Shown here one piece after another: positions 1-6,775 of a DNA stretch of 64,000 nucleotides. A program made the translations under genes and the position numbers. The notes below the pieces were generated by a model. It searched no databases and was not told where the DNA came from. It was given only the letters and a program-made list of their open reading frames with translations. Origin of the DNA: Planctomycetia bacterium (GTDB lineage Bacteria; Planctomycetota; Phycisphaerae; Phycisphaerales; SM1A02); the NCBI GenBank assembly GCA_005787685.1, contig SYAC01000059.1, forward strand, positions 27,086 through 91,085. The letters are read 5' to 3'. Numbering within the stretch: position 1 is the stretch's first letter; the number at the start of each line of letters is the position of its first letter.

Positions 1-1505
1 CGCTTCATGGGGACATCGAATGGCTCGGGAACGCTTGGCCTGCGAATGGTGAGCGTGACAACATCGCCCTCAGGACCGGTGATCAGATCAACGGCTTTGT
101 TCAAAGCCCAACCAGTTGTGCTTTGACCATTGACCGCAATAATGCGGTCATTGGGTTTCAGACCAGAGCGCGAAGCAGGCGAACCTTCCAGCGGATTGAT
201 GATTTGAATATCGCGTTTCTCATCATGACGAATCATGATGCCGACGCCGACAAAGTTGCCATCCACTTGCTGGCGAAATCGACGCAAAGATTCTGGCCAA
301 ATCATGGAGGAGTAATTATCCTCGAATCGGCGCGAAAGAACGCCCATTGCGCCTTCGCCAAATTCATGCAGCACAACTTCCTCGGGCAGAGTGACGGTTG
401 TTTCATTGGCGGCCATGATTTGACTCATGACCTCGCGAAACAGCACGCTCGTCGCAGTTTCACGGGAGGCCGCCGCAACACTCGCTGCAGCCTTGTCAAT
501 TGCGGCAATCCAAGCGGCGCGCTTGGCTTGATCGTTCAGTGTTGGGAAACTTTCGGTGCATTCATTGGTCGTGGCAAGCAACCGCAGCGCATCAATTCCC
601 CCTTCAAGCAAGGGCTTCCAGCCTCCATTTTCAATATGTTCGGTTGCTGCCTTGCGTAATCCTTCTTTGAGCATGCCCAAAGAAATTCCTTGAAACTGAT
701 CCTTCCAACTCTCGACTAAGACTGGGTTGTATTCCGGAAAAGCCTCCTCCGCTTTCGTGGACATCGTGCCATTGAGATCGTTGGGATCAACTTTGGAATC
801 ATCGCTTGGGCGCTCTTTCTTTTCATCCTTGGGCTCAAGTGCCTCCATGGCTTTGTAGCGATCATTTTGTCTTTTACGCAAGTCGTACAAATGCTTGGGC
901 GCGTACTCAGCCAACAATTGAACGCGGTTGCCGCAATCATCCAACGCATCGGATAGTTTTTTCAACCGAGTTGGGTCGACGCCATCTTCATACAGCGCGC
1001 GCAAACGAAAGAGCATCTCTTGCGCGAGCAGCCAGTCCGAGGCTTTAAGCGCATCTTCATATTGCGCCTGGCCTTTGGCTTGAAGTTGAATAACCGCGTC
1101 ACTTTCAAGCTCCAATTTCCAGGCTCCGTTGTCTAGTAAAAACTTTAAATTGGCGGCCGCCACCATGGCTTTGGTGAGATTATTTCTAGCCAATTCATCA
1201 ACGATTTCCTTGCGTCGCGCCGTGATTGATTCTTGGCTCGCTTTCTCTTGATCCGACTTGTGCGCGTTGCGTAAGGCAATGGCATCTTGCAAAGCCTTGA
1301 TGGACGCACTGTCGCCCGTGGGAGCGTTCAGAATGGCGGCATCAAATGCGGCTTGGTCAGCGCGCTGGGCCGCGTCCCAAGCGTTGTCACTCCAAGTTGC
1401 GACATCAGTTTGGGGTGGAACCGTTTGAAATGCGAACACCGCCTCGACAAACGAAAGACTTGCAGCGAGCGCGCAACTGACGATCATGCGAAATTGGGAC
1501 TTCAT
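1..1505 (-). CDS. S41-family (C-terminal processing) protease, N-terminal part, cut by window edge
   Basis: The reading frame opens with ATG at 1505 and runs off the left edge without a stop, so only the N-terminal part (about 500 residues) is seen. The start MKSQFRMIVSCALAASLSF looks like a signal peptide, so the protein is probably periplasmic. A long helical region of about 380 residues follows, with no family I can name. From about residue 411 there is a clear PDZ domain: GNFVGVGIMI, then SPASRSGLKPNDRIIAVNG, then GPEGDVVTLTIRR. That order (GVG, A-x-x-x-GL-x-x-D-x-I, G-x-x-G-x-x-V-x-L) is characteristic of CtpA-type S41 serine proteases. The catalytic Ser-Lys part lies outside the window, so the protease call is an inference from the PDZ type. 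AAAGGA stands about 11 bases ahead of the ATG. Confidence 0.75.
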   Translation of the reverse strand, partial: MKSQFRMIVSCALAASLSFVEAVFAFQTVPPQTDVATWSDNAWDAAQRADQAAFDAAILNAPTGDSASIKALQDAIALRNAHKSDQEKASQESITARRKEIVDELARNNLTKAMVAAANLKFLLDNGAWKLELESDAVIQLQAKGQAQYEDALKASDWLLAQEMLFRLRALYEDGVDPTRLKKLSDALDDCGNRVQLLAEYAPKHLYDLRKRQNDRYKAMEALEPKDEKKERPSDDSKVDPNDLNGTMSTKAEEAFPEYNPVLVESWKDQFQGISLGMLKEGLRKAATEHIENGGWKPLLEGGIDALRLLATTNECTESFPTLNDQAKRAAWIAAIDKAAASVAAASRETATSVLFREVMSQIMAANETTVTLPEEVVLHEFGEGAMGVLSRRFEDNYSSMIWPESLRRFRQQVDGNFVGVGIMIRHDEKRDIQIINPLEGSPASRSGLKPNDRIIAVNGQSTTGWALNKAVDLITGPEGDVVTLTIRRPSVPEPFDVPMK

Positions 1506-1658
1506 TTTATTTGCATTCCTTTGCTGAAACAAATGGATTCCGAAAGCCGAAGTATTCATAGTGTGTGATTCAGTTCCAACATGTGCGACAGAGATGGAGA
1601 ATGATTTAAAACTTGCAATGAAATGAATCTGTCGTGCTTGCTAGTCCAGCTATTCTAG

Positions 1659-1681
1659 GTCCGCAAACAGTTTGTGCGGAC
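1659..1681. other. hairpin between trpE and the S41 protease gene
   Basis: GTCCGC at 1659-1664 pairs with GCGGAC at 1676-1681, continued by AAA/TTT with a two-base bulge around a CAG loop. It lies downstream of trpE and upstream of the S41 protease on the minus strand. No T-run follows on either strand, so it is not a clear intrinsic terminator. The rest of 1506-1790 holds no convincing gene. Confidence 0.35.
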
Positions 1682-1790
1682 ATAAAAGTGCGAAATTTGT
1701 TGCCAAACACGCTGACACACAGCGCGCCCGTTCTGGTCTTAAAGATTGTTCATCCTGCCGTGCGCTGCGCGATCGCTCGTTGAATTTCTG

Positions 1791-3317
1791 TCAAATCGCT
1801 GGGGACTTGGCGCAAAAAGCATGCTCCGCCAAATCCATGGCGCGCCCCATGCCCGCGGCTTTGACCATGGTTTCCTGCCATTCGTTGGCGGGGTCGCTGT
1901 CCAGCACCACTCCCGCACCGGCTTGTAAATGAACCGTCCACGGCGCGTTGGGAGCGCGCTTGGTTGGCATGACCATGGTGCGCAGTGAAATAGCCATGTC
2001 CATGGAGCCATCAAATCCAATCACGCCAATACCGCCGGCGTAGGGACCGCGGCGAACAGGTTCCAGTTGATCAATGATTTGAATGGCGCGGATTTTTGGT
2101 GCGCCTGAAACAGTTCCCACTGGAAGCGTGGCACGCAGCGCATCCCATGCGTTGTGTTGATGTTCCAGCGTGCCCGTGACGGTCGATGACAAATGCATCA
2201 CATGGCTGTAGCGCTCCACATCCATGCAGCGATCAATATGAACGGAGCCAGGTTCGCACACGCGGCCAAGATCATTGCGGCCAAGGTCGACCAGCATGAC
2301 ATGCTCCGCGCGTTCCTTCTCGTCGGCCAATAATTCTGCCTCAAGCTGCTTGTCCAACTCCGGCGTGGCACCGCGCGCGCGCGTGCCAGCCAGCGGTCGA
2401 TTGACCACAGTTCGATCACGCACTCGGCACAAAATTTCTGGACTGGACGCCGCCAAAATACAACCAGACGCCTGTAAATAGACCTGATATGGACTGGGGT
2501 TGACGATGCGAAGCGCGCGGTACAACTCGAAGGGATCAACCCATGTTTCACGCTCTAGGCGCTGCGATAGCACGATCTGAAACGCGTCACCGGCGGCTAT
2601 GGCGTGCTTGGCTTTCACCACGGCACTTTCAAATTCGGCGCGCGTCATGGAGCTACGCGTTGGCGGCTTGGGAGGCGAACGAAGGTCCAATTCAATCTCA
2701 CCCGAGGGCAGCGCGGGCCGCTGATGAAACAAATCTCCCTGCAGTTGCTCCAGCGCTGCGTCGGCCGCGGTCTGCGCGGCGGCTTCACTGCCATGCTCAT
2801 CCAGCGATTGCGCCACCACGCAATCAAGCGTGCGCGTGAAGTGATCAAACACAACAACTTGGCGGTACAAACCCATGTGCATGTCTGGAAGTTGACGGTC
2901 GTCTTGGGGGGCGTTGCCAAAACTCAAGGCCTTGGGTTCAAGCCAGCGCACCGCGTCAAATGAAAGAAAGCCAACCCAACCACCATGAAACGCTTCTGGC
3001 AGAGCCGCGCGCGAAAATGGCTTCCACGCCGCGGCAATATCGCGCGGAACTTGCAGTGGATCGGCGCATTCAAAGCGCTTCTGGCTGTGGCCGTCGCGAA
3101 ATATTTCCACCACATGTTCTTTGGCAACCACTTCTTGCACGGGCCGTGCGCCCAACATGGAGTGGCGTCCAACGCTTCCACCTTGCTCTACGCTTTCAAA
3201 CAAAAAGCTTGGCGCGTTGCGATCGTCCGGCGCCACCAGTCTGCGGTAGGCAAGCACGGGCGTCAGTTGGTCCGATGGAATTCGCCGACATTGAATCAGA
3301 AGATTGCCTGCGGACAT
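1791..3317 (-). CDS. trpE: anthranilate synthase component I
   Basis: Converts chorismate and glutamine-derived ammonia to anthranilate, the first step of tryptophan synthesis, with a TrpG amidotransferase partner that is not in this window. The 508-residue length is normal. The N-terminal segment FLFESVEQGGSVGRHSMLG matches the position of the tryptophan-feedback site (LLES in enteric TrpE), which argues for TrpE over PabB. The chorismate-binding domain covers roughly residues 225-490, with FQIVLSQR, NPSPYQVYL, RPLAGTRARG, ERAEHVMLVDLGRNDLGRV, TVSGAPKIRAIQIID and GPYAGGIG all present. ATG start at 3317. It follows ruvC on the same strand with a gap of about 120 bases, so co-transcription is possible. 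No trp leader peptide was seen. Confidence 0.95.
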   Translation of the reverse strand: MSAGNLLIQCRRIPSDQLTPVLAYRRLVAPDDRNAPSFLFESVEQGGSVGRHSMLGARPVQEVVAKEHVVEIFRDGHSQKRFECADPLQVPRDIAAAWKPFSRAALPEAFHGGWVGFLSFDAVRWLEPKALSFGNAPQDDRQLPDMHMGLYRQVVVFDHFTRTLDCVVAQSLDEHGSEAAAQTAADAALEQLQGDLFHQRPALPSGEIELDLRSPPKPPTRSSMTRAEFESAVVKAKHAIAAGDAFQIVLSQRLERETWVDPFELYRALRIVNPSPYQVYLQASGCILAASSPEILCRVRDRTVVNRPLAGTRARGATPELDKQLEAELLADEKERAEHVMLVDLGRNDLGRVCEPGSVHIDRCMDVERYSHVMHLSSTVTGTLEHQHNAWDALRATLPVGTVSGAPKIRAIQIIDQLEPVRRGPYAGGIGVIGFDGSMDMAISLRTMVMPTKRAPNAPWTVHLQAGAGVVLDSDPANEWQETMVKAAGMGRAMDLAEHAFCAKSPAI

Positions 3318-3435
3318 GGCGCAGAGATTAGCGGGACTTGTCCATCATGGACACCCTGCGGGAGTGGTCAATGTTTCATTGCGCCAGCCGCATGGCGCTG
3401 ATGTCACGCTGCCTCTTGTCTTTTGGCTACAACCA

Positions 3436-3933
3436 TCACATGGATTTGCTGTCGTGTGCAAGTCGCCGAGCCGCTGTAAGCGCGATGGCCATAGCGTCGC
3501 TGGCGTCGTGGGGACCCTTGAGGGAGCGCAATCCACATTGCGCCATGACCGCGCGGCGAACTTGCTCCTTGGTGGCGTTTCCATTGCCGGCGACGGAGCG
3601 TTTGACTTCTTTGGGCGCGAACTCGGTGATGAGCATGGTTTGTTCCGCCAATGTGGCCAGCAACACGCCGCGTGCGTGCCCCATGATCATGGCGGTCTGC
3701 GCGTGCTTGACATGGCTGAACAATGTTTCAATGGCGGCGTGACTAGGCTTTAAATCACTCAAAACATCTTGAAATTCTATGCTGAGTTGCAGCAAGCGCG
3801 CGTGCAGCGGACCGGTTGTGGCAATGCGAAGCACCCCCGCTTCAATCAATTTTGGCTCGCCACTGCGCGCGCTTATTTGAACGCACGCGTATCCGGTTCG
3901 CCGCAGTCCGGGATCAATTCCAAGAATTCGCAT
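3436..3933 (-). CDS. ruvC: Holliday junction endonuclease RuvC
   Basis: Resolves Holliday junctions during recombination repair, working with RuvAB (not in this window). The 165 residues match the family length. The acidic catalytic residues can be placed: D7 in ILGIDPG, E69 in AAIETLF, and D143/D146 in PHDASDAMAIA. The motif GHARGVLL near residue 85 is also typical. It begins 9 bases after the stop of the upstream YdjY lipoprotein gene, so the two probably share a transcript. That neighbour gives no functional clue. Confidence 0.95.
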   Translation of the reverse strand: MRILGIDPGLRRTGYACVQISARSGEPKLIEAGVLRIATTGPLHARLLQLSIEFQDVLSDLKPSHAAIETLFSHVKHAQTAMIMGHARGVLLATLAEQTMLITEFAPKEVKRSVAGNGNATKEQVRRAVMAQCGLRSLKGPHDASDAMAIALTAARRLAHDSKSM

Positions 3934-3942
3934 GGGCGCATG

Positions 3943-4692
3943 CTAAGGCTTGAGCGGCTTAAAGATAAGCACCACATCGCTGCCTTCGGGGGGAATGTGC
4001 GTGGTGTTGGCTTGCCAGTGCGGCTTGGAAATTTCGGCTTGATCTGGAATGACTTCTGCATAGGCGATGAGTTCATCGCCAAAGGTGACAAGCCCAACAA
4101 TGCTGCCTGTGACATTCGCTGTGTAACGCTGAGCCCCACGGCCGTCCGGCTCAAAGCGACTGCCCGCAAATACAAACCTTGAGTTGAATATTTCCTGATG
4201 GCGCGCGTCCTGAATCCACTGGCCAAGGTCGCAGCGCTGCGTGACGCCGTCCATGGCAAATTCAACCTGCACGCTCACCACATCACCCGCCGGCGGTTGA
4301 AGTTTCAAGTCGTTGGTGGTGGAATTGTCGCGGCTCCAAATTCCAGGGTGCCCCGCATGCGCGCCAACCGCCAACAATGCGGCGTGAATGTGCGACGCAG
4401 CCACATTGACCACAACCAACGATTCATGCTCGCGCGTGCCCTTCAAACACACCAACTGCTCTAAAAATCCCTGGCGCATGGCCACCTTGCCCCGCACGAG
4501 AACCTGGCCGGCGCTTTGGTTGATGGATAGACCGTTGACCAAATGAATGTCCACTGGCGCGGGAATGACATGCATGTTTGACGAGGCAACCAAGGTCTTG
4601 GCGTTGTTGTCTAGCGTGGCAACAGGCGCGACGCATCCACAAACATGCAACAGCATGCACAATGCCGCGACGAAATTGAATTGCAAAGCCAT
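3943..4692 (-). CDS. YdjY-domain lipoprotein
   Basis: The product is about 249 residues. It starts MALQFNFVAALCMLLHVCGC, a signal sequence ending in a lipobox-like VCGC, so it is probably a membrane-anchored lipoprotein. The rest matches the YdjY domain: VLVRGKVAMRQGFLEQLVCL, GTREHESLVVV, HAALLAVGAHAG, then FVFAGSRF and a final IPPEGSDVVLIF. This domain is common in planctomycetes and its function is not established. I chose the ATG at 4692 because a longer frame starting at 4797 would be read through a terminator hairpin. No strong ribosome binding site is visible. It lies directly upstream of ruvC and downstream of the small transcription unit at 4776-4865. Confidence 0.75.
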   Translation of the reverse strand: MALQFNFVAALCMLLHVCGCVAPVATLDNNAKTLVASSNMHVIPAPVDIHLVNGLSINQSAGQVLVRGKVAMRQGFLEQLVCLKGTREHESLVVVNVAASHIHAALLAVGAHAGHPGIWSRDNSTTNDLKLQPPAGDVVSVQVEFAMDGVTQRCDLGQWIQDARHQEIFNSRFVFAGSRFEPDGRGAQRYTANVTGSIVGLVTFGDELIAYAEVIPDQAEISKPHWQANTTHIPPEGSDVVLIFKPLKP

Positions 4693-4775
4693 TGGTTCAA
4701 CGCCATGGTACTTGCCAAATATCGATCGAAATGTAATCCAAGTCCGTGGGGTATTGAAAAATGCATGAACCAAGT

Positions 4776-4812
4776 AAAAAAGGCCCAGCGGAGGCAAGCC
4801 TCACGCTGAGCC
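4776..4812 (-). terminator. intrinsic terminator upstream of the YdjY lipoprotein gene
   Basis: On the minus strand a 14-bp stem (GGCTCAGCG + GAGGC paired with GCCTC + CGCTGGGCC, with one G-U pair and one bulged T) is followed by TTTTTT. No gene on the minus strand ends just before it. It therefore ends either a short RNA or a leader of the lipoprotein transcript. Confidence 0.75.
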
Positions 4813-4836
4813 CTTCCGGGGGCTTTGAGAGGTGTC

Positions 4837-4865
4837 ATTCTATTCTCATACTTTGATTGAATCAA
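4837..4865 (-). promoter_or_regulatory. sigma-70-like promoter of a short transcript
   Basis: On the minus strand TTGATT (4865-4860) is separated by exactly 17 bases from TAGAAT (4842-4837). Transcription would start near 4830 and meet the terminator at 4812-4776 after about 55 bases. The -35 lies in a perfect 13-bp palindrome (4853-4865). A second small hairpin (AGCCC/GGGCT, 4809-4824) touches the terminator's upstream arm. Confidence 0.5.
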
Positions 4866-5076
4866 GATATTTATTAAAATCTATCAATTTTTCTAGATTA
4901 TTTTGATACGACTTTATACAGCCCTCTTGAGTCAAGTAGGTATCAATACTTATGTGACGCGTCAGAAGCAAGAACCAATTTCCAGGTTTTGCTTTAGGTC
5001 TTGGCGATCAATAGTTCCATGAGCAATCTTAACATAAAGGTTTGTGGTACATGAATTTGATGGATACTCTTTAGGC
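4866..5076. other. AT-rich intergenic control region without a gene
   Basis: This divergent region between the lipoprotein gene and the pterin synthase gene is much richer in A+T than its surroundings. It holds three TATCAA/TTGATA hexamers (4882-4887, 4903-4908 inverted, 4941-4946) and an 11-bp palindrome CTTGAGTCAAG (4926-4936). A minus-strand CTGTATAAAG (4921-4912) resembles the -10 sequence found ahead of mdh and the flippase gene. No coding frame is convincing. Confidence 0.45.
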
Positions 5077-5856
5077 ATGTTGCTGTGTCGAACCGTTCGA
5101 TTTGCCCTGTCACCAACCCAAGCCGTTGAATTAGGCTCATTCAAAAACAATGCTTATGCAGCTTGGCCCAGCGCGCAAGGTTGGCATGCTCATATTTCAT
5201 TAGATGTGACGCTTGCTGGAGAGCCCGACGCCCGCACGGGCTACATTATTTCCATTTCAGAAATTGATGAAGTTACCCGCCGCGAAGCCCTGCCCTTGCT
5301 TGATGAGGCGTTTCGAGCTGGCGGCGCACAGGCTTTGTGCCTGAAACCAATCGCCACCCGCCTTGCACGTGCGTTGCCTTTCCCTTTGCAATCCATAACG
5401 CTGATGCAAAGCGAATTTTTATCTTTTTCCCACGAGGTTTCCATGCCCAACCACGCCACCATGACCCAGTCGTTTGAGTTTGCCGCCAGCCACCGATTGC
5501 ACTGCGACGATCTTGACGCCGCAACCAATTTGAAAATTTTTGGCAAGTGCAACAACGCGGCTGGTCATGGACATAATTACCGCGTTGAAGTTTCCGTGCG
5601 TACGCTGATTCAGGATCCGCCCAAAGTGCGGCTGGATCAACTTGAACATGTGGTGCGCCAACATGTGATCGACAAACTTGACCATAAACATTTGAACAGC
5701 GATGTGGCTGCCTTTCAAAAGAACAATCCAAGTGTTGAGCTGATCGCGCGCGTCTGCCACGATTGGCTTGTGCAACCCATCAAAGATTTAGGCGGCGATT
5801 TGGTGCGCGTTCGCGTGTGGGAAACCGAAAAGACCTCCGCCATATACCCCAGTTGA
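5077..5856 (+). CDS. tandem 6-pyruvoyl-tetrahydropterin synthase / QueD-family protein
   Basis: The product is about 259 residues with two copies of the PTPS/QueD fold. The C-terminal copy (from about residue 130) is complete: SFEFAASHRLHC supplies a zinc histidine, FGKCNNAAGHGHNYRVEV carries the catalytic Cys and the HGH zinc pair, and LDHKHLN carries the Asp-His pair. The C-N-N-x-x-G-H-G-H spacing is that of animal-type PTPS rather than the shorter C-x3-HGH of QueD. The N-terminal copy keeps only a HAH near residue 38 and an I-S-I-S-E-I-D-E-V segment and is probably not catalytic. The substrate would be dihydroneopterin triphosphate, made by the FolE encoded at 41980. The product could feed tetrahydropterin or queuosine synthesis. 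ATG at 5077 is preferred; an in-frame GTG/ATG-type start at 5044 is possible. Confidence 0.8.
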   Translation: MLLCRTVRFALSPTQAVELGSFKNNAYAAWPSAQGWHAHISLDVTLAGEPDARTGYIISISEIDEVTRREALPLLDEAFRAGGAQALCLKPIATRLARALPFPLQSITLMQSEFLSFSHEVSMPNHATMTQSFEFAASHRLHCDDLDAATNLKIFGKCNNAAGHGHNYRVEVSVRTLIQDPPKVRLDQLEHVVRQHVIDKLDHKHLNSDVAAFQKNNPSVELIARVCHDWLVQPIKDLGGDLVRVRVWETEKTSAIYPS

Positions 5857-5947
5857 GGCCTGCGTACTCAATCGCGACACTCTGAAACAGCCAAGTGCAA
5901 TACTGCGCGTTGATTGCGGCGGCGCGGTTTGGCCACGCCTGCTCAAG

Positions 5948-6145
5948 TCATTCAGTGACTTCGCTACGCGTCTGATCGGCGTCGTACTGAAAGCACTTTC
6001 CCTCGGGTTCATCGCGGCACTTCTTGTGGCTGCCATCGCAAAAAGGAGGATTTTTTGTAAGGCCGCAGGCGCAAATAAAGATGGGCTTGTCTTGCGGCTC
6101 CACTTTAATTGGACCAGTTGCGCTGAGTTTGATAATTCGTGCCAT
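5948..6145 (-). CDS. CDGSH iron-sulfur protein
   Basis: This 65-residue protein carries the CDGSH signature CACGLTKNPPFCDGSH, matching C-x-C-x2-T-x3-P-x-C-D-G-S-H. The three Cys and one His ligate a [2Fe-2S] cluster in this family (mitoNEET-like). Bacterial single-domain members are thought to act in redox or iron-sulfur handling, but the role here is not known. It follows the ACT-domain gene by 45 bases on the same strand, so the two are likely one operon. Confidence 0.9.
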   Translation of the reverse strand: MARIIKLSATGPIKVEPQDKPIFICACGLTKNPPFCDGSHKKCRDEPEGKCFQYDADQTRSEVTE

Positions 6146-6190
6146 AGGGATTTTCTTTCACAAGTTGTTGTGGACATCGTGCGCAAACAA

Positions 6191-6658
6191 TTACGATAAA
6201 TCTTCCTCGCCAAGCAGGCGGAAACCTTTGCGAAGAAGAATTTGGCCGGCGAGCGTGAGGTCATCAACCGCAATGGCCACGGTGGGCGCGTCTTGTAGGC
6301 GCAACATCACTGGATAGGCAAAGCGGATATTCAGTTCTGCGCCGAGCAGATGCAAGCACAAATTGGTCAAACTTTTTCCCTCAGGCAATTCCACGACCAG
6401 CAAATCGACCTCGCTAAAGGTGTATTGGTTGGCGCGCAACACCACGCGCGCGGCGTCGGCGTTGTTGAAGATAAGCCGCACCACGGCGTGATCGCTGGAA
6501 TCCAAAATGCTAAAGGCCGCCAAATTCAGCCCCGATTGATCTTCGCACTTTTGCAGGAGATCAAGCAACTTACCCACCTTGTTGTCCAGGAAAACGCCAA
6601 ACTGGCGCACCGATGGCGGGGTGTAGCCTTGCTGGGTTTCTTGGGGAAGAATGCTCAT
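6191..6658 (-). CDS. tandem ACT-domain protein
   Basis: From ATG at 6658 the product is 155 residues: MSILPQETQQGYTPPSVRQ, then FGVFLDNKVGKLLDLLQKCE, which is the opening of an ACT domain (V-x-x-x-N-x-x-G-x-L). A second ACT-like unit follows (RFAYPVMLRL, DLTLAGQILLRKGF). ACT domains bind amino acids or other small ligands. No catalytic domain is attached, so it is probably a stand-alone regulator. A longer frame to 7123 exists but would lie inside the divergent DUF885 gene and its promoter, so I rejected it. It is followed by the CDGSH gene. Confidence 0.8.
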   Translation of the reverse strand: MSILPQETQQGYTPPSVRQFGVFLDNKVGKLLDLLQKCEDQSGLNLAAFSILDSSDHAVVRLIFNNADAARVVLRANQYTFSEVDLLVVELPEGKSLTNLCLHLLGAELNIRFAYPVMLRLQDAPTVAIAVDDLTLAGQILLRKGFRLLGEEDLS

Positions 6659-6743
6659 ATGTGGTGGGGCAAGAATATAGCCGCGAATCAAGTACCCGTT
6701 GCGGAGGAAGTTTGAGCGCCAATTCTGGGGTGTTGCGCTGGGG

Positions 6744-6772
6744 TTGACACCCTTGTCTGCTGATACTTTAAA
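6744..6772 (+). promoter_or_regulatory. strong sigma-70-like promoter of the DUF885 gene
   Basis: TTGACA (6744-6749), a 17-base spacer and TTTAAA (6767-6772) make a near-consensus promoter. Transcription would begin at or just after the ATG at 6776, so the message would be leaderless or the true start lies further in. Confidence 0.65.
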
Positions 6773-6775
6773 ACC

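Noticed and set aside
123..659. 178-codon plus-strand frame at the left edge
   Set aside because: It is antisense to the S41 protease PDZ region, whose minus-strand translation is clearly a real domain.
4693..4797. N-terminal extension of the YdjY lipoprotein frame to 4797
   Set aside because: It would translate the T-run and part of the stem of a strong terminator and would bury the lipoprotein signal sequence inside the protein.
4853..4865. TTGATTGAATCAA read as an FNR/CRP box
   Set aside because: The FNR consensus TTGAT-N4-ATCAA needs four central bases and there are only three. It is better explained as part of a -35 region or another operator.
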